The translations under genes and the position numbers were made by a program. A DNA stretch of 7,708 bases from Oscillospiraceae bacterium UBA1230 (GTDB lineage: Bacteria; Bacillota; Clostridia; Oscillospirales; Oscillospiraceae), in contig DBWU01000084.1 in NCBI GenBank assembly GCA_002309395.1, forward strand, positions 1 through 7,708, in the 5' to 3' direction. The notes beneath the pieces were generated by a model, which was not told the origin of the DNA, did not search any database, and saw only the letters and a list, made by a program, of their open reading frames with translations. Positions 6,149 through 7,708 of this stretch are shown here, piece by piece (position 1 is the first letter of the stretch; each line of letters starts with the position of its first letter).

Positions 6149-7528
6149 TCAGAACAGAAGTCCCCATGCCAGGAAACCAAGGCATGCCACCACGCCGGTG
6201 AACAGGAGGACCACTACCAGATACCCCATCACGTCCCGTGCGGACAGTTTGGCGATACCCAGCGCAGGCAACGCCCAGAACGGCTGGATCATGTTGGTCC
6301 ACTGGTCGCCCCACGCAACAGCCATAGCGGTGCGGCCGGCGGGGATCCCCAGCGCGGCGCCGGCAGGCATCATGATGGGGCCCTGGACCGCCCACTGACC
6401 GCCGCCGGAGGGAACGAAGAAGTTCACGATACCTGCCGCCAGGAAGGACAGCATCGGGAAGGTGACCGTGTTGGAAATGTTGACGAAGAACTGGGAGATC
6501 ACGCCTGCCAGAGAAACGCCCTCGGCGTTCTTGGCGATCATCAAGCCCATGATGCCGGCATAGAAGGGGAACTGCAGCAGAACGCCTGCGGCGCCGCCGG
6601 CGGCTTCGGCGATCGCGTCCACGTAGCGGCGCAGATTGCCGTGGAGCAGGATGCCCAGGAACAGGAAGATAAAGTTCACGATGTTCAGACCCAGAGAGCC
6701 TTTTTCCACGAAGAAATAGTGTACGATGTAGGCAAGACCCATCAGCACCAGAATGCCCCACAGGATCTTGGAATGCTCGATCTTATCGGCAGGCGTCTTG
6801 ATCTCGTACTTCTTCTCCTCTTCGTCCGCCAACAGTGCGGGATCCACCGTGATGGTGCGGTCGGCATTGGGATGCATGGCGTAGTTGATGAACGGCATGG
6901 CAATCAGAACGACGGCGCACATGATCAGGTTCACAGGATGCAGGAGCGTTTCGCCGATGGCCGCCTGATAGGTGACCTCACCGAAAGTCTTTCCGGCCAC
7001 CAGATCCAGCGGAATGGAGCCGGACAGACCGGCGTGCCACACCACGAAGCCGGAGTAGGCGGAGGCGATCAGCAGGGGATAGTCCACGGTAGGAACGCGG
7101 CGTACCACTTCCTTTGCCAGCAGAGCGCCGATCACCAGACCGAAGCCCCAGTTGAGCCAGCAGCAGATGGTGGACACGAAGGTGGTGACGACGATGGCGT
7201 GCATGTTGTTTTTGCACAGGCTCGCCAGATAGCGCAACAGCGCCTTGAAGGGTCTGGCGGAAGCACAGGCGCTGCCCAGCACCAGCACCAGCGCCATCTG
7301 CATGGAGAAGCTCAGCAGGCTCCAGAAGCCGTTGCTGTTGCCCCATGCGCTGATGAGATCCAATACGGGTTTCCCGTCCGCGTCCTTGGCGGTGGAAAAC
7401 ACGGGCAGACCCGTGGCGACCAGCGCGCCGATGAACACGACGATGGTCAGGATGACCGCGAACAAAAAGGCGTCCGGCAGCCACCTGTTGACTACGCGAA
7501 CGCAGCCGTTGGTGAATTTTTTGAACAT
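6149..7528 (-). CDS. atoE: Short-chain fatty acid transporter, AtoE family
   Basis: This 459-residue inner-membrane protein is close to the usual family length (about 440). AtoE-type carriers are thought to move short-chain fatty acids such as butyrate or acetoacetate across the membrane. Seen are the N-terminal NRWLPDAFLFAVILT (14-28), a conserved NWGFGLVIGALLAKE (126-140), SGFVVWHAGLSGSIPL (159-174), PSGGGQWAVQGP (373-384) and WGDQWTNMIQPFWALPALGI (406-425). Hydrophobic segments lie near 20-42, 75-90, 111-138, 197-217, 255-274, 281-297, 340-372 and 433-457, with a charged cytoplasmic-type loop at 220-253. The start ATG at 7528 is chosen because the family begins just before NRWLPD. The frame is open upstream to 7600, and that extension is basic and low in hydrophobics. 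The gene has its own promoter and terminator, so it is probably a single-gene transcript. Its exact substrate cannot be read from the sequence. Confidence 0.93.
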   Translation of the reverse strand: MFKKFTNGCVRVVNRWLPDAFLFAVILTIVVFIGALVATGLPVFSTAKDADGKPVLDLISAWGNSNGFWSLLSFSMQMALVLVLGSACASARPFKALLRYLASLCKNNMHAIVVTTFVSTICCWLNWGFGLVIGALLAKEVVRRVPTVDYPLLIASAYSGFVVWHAGLSGSIPLDLVAGKTFGEVTYQAAIGETLLHPVNLIMCAVVLIAMPFINYAMHPNADRTITVDPALLADEEEKKYEIKTPADKIEHSKILWGILVLMGLAYIVHYFFVEKGSLGLNIVNFIFLFLGILLHGNLRRYVDAIAEAAGGAAGVLLQFPFYAGIMGLMIAKNAEGVSLAGVISQFFVNISNTVTFPMLSFLAAGIVNFFVPSGGGQWAVQGPIMMPAGAALGIPAGRTAMAVAWGDQWTNMIQPFWALPALGIAKLSARDVMGYLVVVLLFTGVVACLGFLAWGLLF

Positions 7529-7541
7529 CTGATCTCTCACT

Positions 7542-7547
7542 CTCCTT
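7542..7547 (-). promoter_or_regulatory. Likely ribosome binding site of the atoE-like gene (long spacing)
   Basis: On the minus strand AAGGAG lies 13 bases before the ATG at 7528, longer than usual. A GTG at 7540 is in frame but only 1 base from this site, and an ATG at 7579 has no good site. The ATG at 7528 remains the best choice, perhaps aided by a GAGAG nearer to it. Confidence 0.5.
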
Positions 7548-7616
7548 GTTTTTCTCCCACTTTTCCCTCGAAAAGGCATAGAAACCCCACACCCGATCAA
7601 AGAAAAGTATGTTTAT

Positions 7617-7645
7617 TTTATAACAAAATCTCGGAAGAATTGCAA
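7617..7645 (-). promoter_or_regulatory. Sigma-A-type promoter of the atoE-like gene
   Basis: On the minus strand the -35 box TTGCAA (7640-7645, 4 of 6 matches) and the -10 box TATAAA (7617-7622, 5 of 6) are 17 bases apart in AT-rich DNA. The predicted transcript starts near 7610, giving a leader of about 80 bases that contains only a weak 6-bp hairpin (7560-7575). Confidence 0.7.
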
Positions 7646-7708
7646 GCATTTACCAGAAGAAAACTTTGACAAAAATCAAACAAACAATTTGTGCAATACG
7701 ACAAAGCG

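Noticed and set aside
4649..7669. Very long plus-strand open frame (about 1,000 codons)
   Set aside because: It lies antisense to mnmG, glpP and atoE, crosses the atoE terminator and two promoters, and its product resembles no family. It is a by-product of GC-rich codon use on the other strand.
7666..7671. Plus-strand TTGACA as a divergent promoter
   Set aside because: No -10 box lies at the right distance and the window ends 37 bases later, so nothing supports it.

Overview
The window reads as chromosomal DNA from a GC-rich, anaerobic, Gram-positive Firmicute, most likely a clostridial gut-type lineage such as the Oscillospirales. This rests on gene content: a pyruvate:ferredoxin oxidoreductase end, a MurT/GatD-type lipid II amidation pair, the Firmicutes antiterminator GlpP and a short-chain fatty acid carrier. 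It also rests on AGGAGG-type ribosome binding sites, sigma-A-like promoters and AT-rich intergenic regions beside GC-rich genes. The taxonomic placement is inference.

Layout: (1) 1-294, plus strand, holds the last 97 codons of a pyruvate:ferredoxin oxidoreductase. (2) A long symmetric hairpin at 308-349 sits between this gene and the convergent minus-strand genes and can terminate transcription both ways. (3) 361-5994 is one minus-strand gene train with very small gaps or overlaps. In transcription order it is glpP, mnmG, murT, a gatD-like gene and an ATP-grasp ligase. It is driven by a putative promoter at 6028-6057. (4) 6149-7528, minus strand, is an AtoE-type short-chain fatty acid transporter with its own promoter (7617-7645) and its own terminator (6093-6128). 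No RNA genes, mobile elements or CRISPR arrays were seen.

How the genes fit together: MurT and GatD normally amidate the D-glutamate of lipid II, with GatD supplying ammonia from glutamine. Here the GatD-like protein has lost every recognisable part of the glutaminase active site. The nucleophile Cys position is Gly89, the catalytic His position is Thr190, and the GGG-x-D-x-EQ loop is changed. The MurT protein keeps its ATP-binding and zinc-ribbon features, but the place where the family usually has an Asp-x-Ser-Trp motif reads Asn-Thr-Cys-Trp. A third enzyme, an ATP-grasp ligase of the sugar-transfer-associated type, follows directly. This three-gene module (361-3534) is the most interesting part of the window. 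It looks like a MurT system that no longer uses glutamine, perhaps coupled to another ligase that modifies a cell-envelope molecule. The rest (tRNA modification by MnmG, regulation by GlpP, fatty acid transport, pyruvate oxidation) looks conventional.
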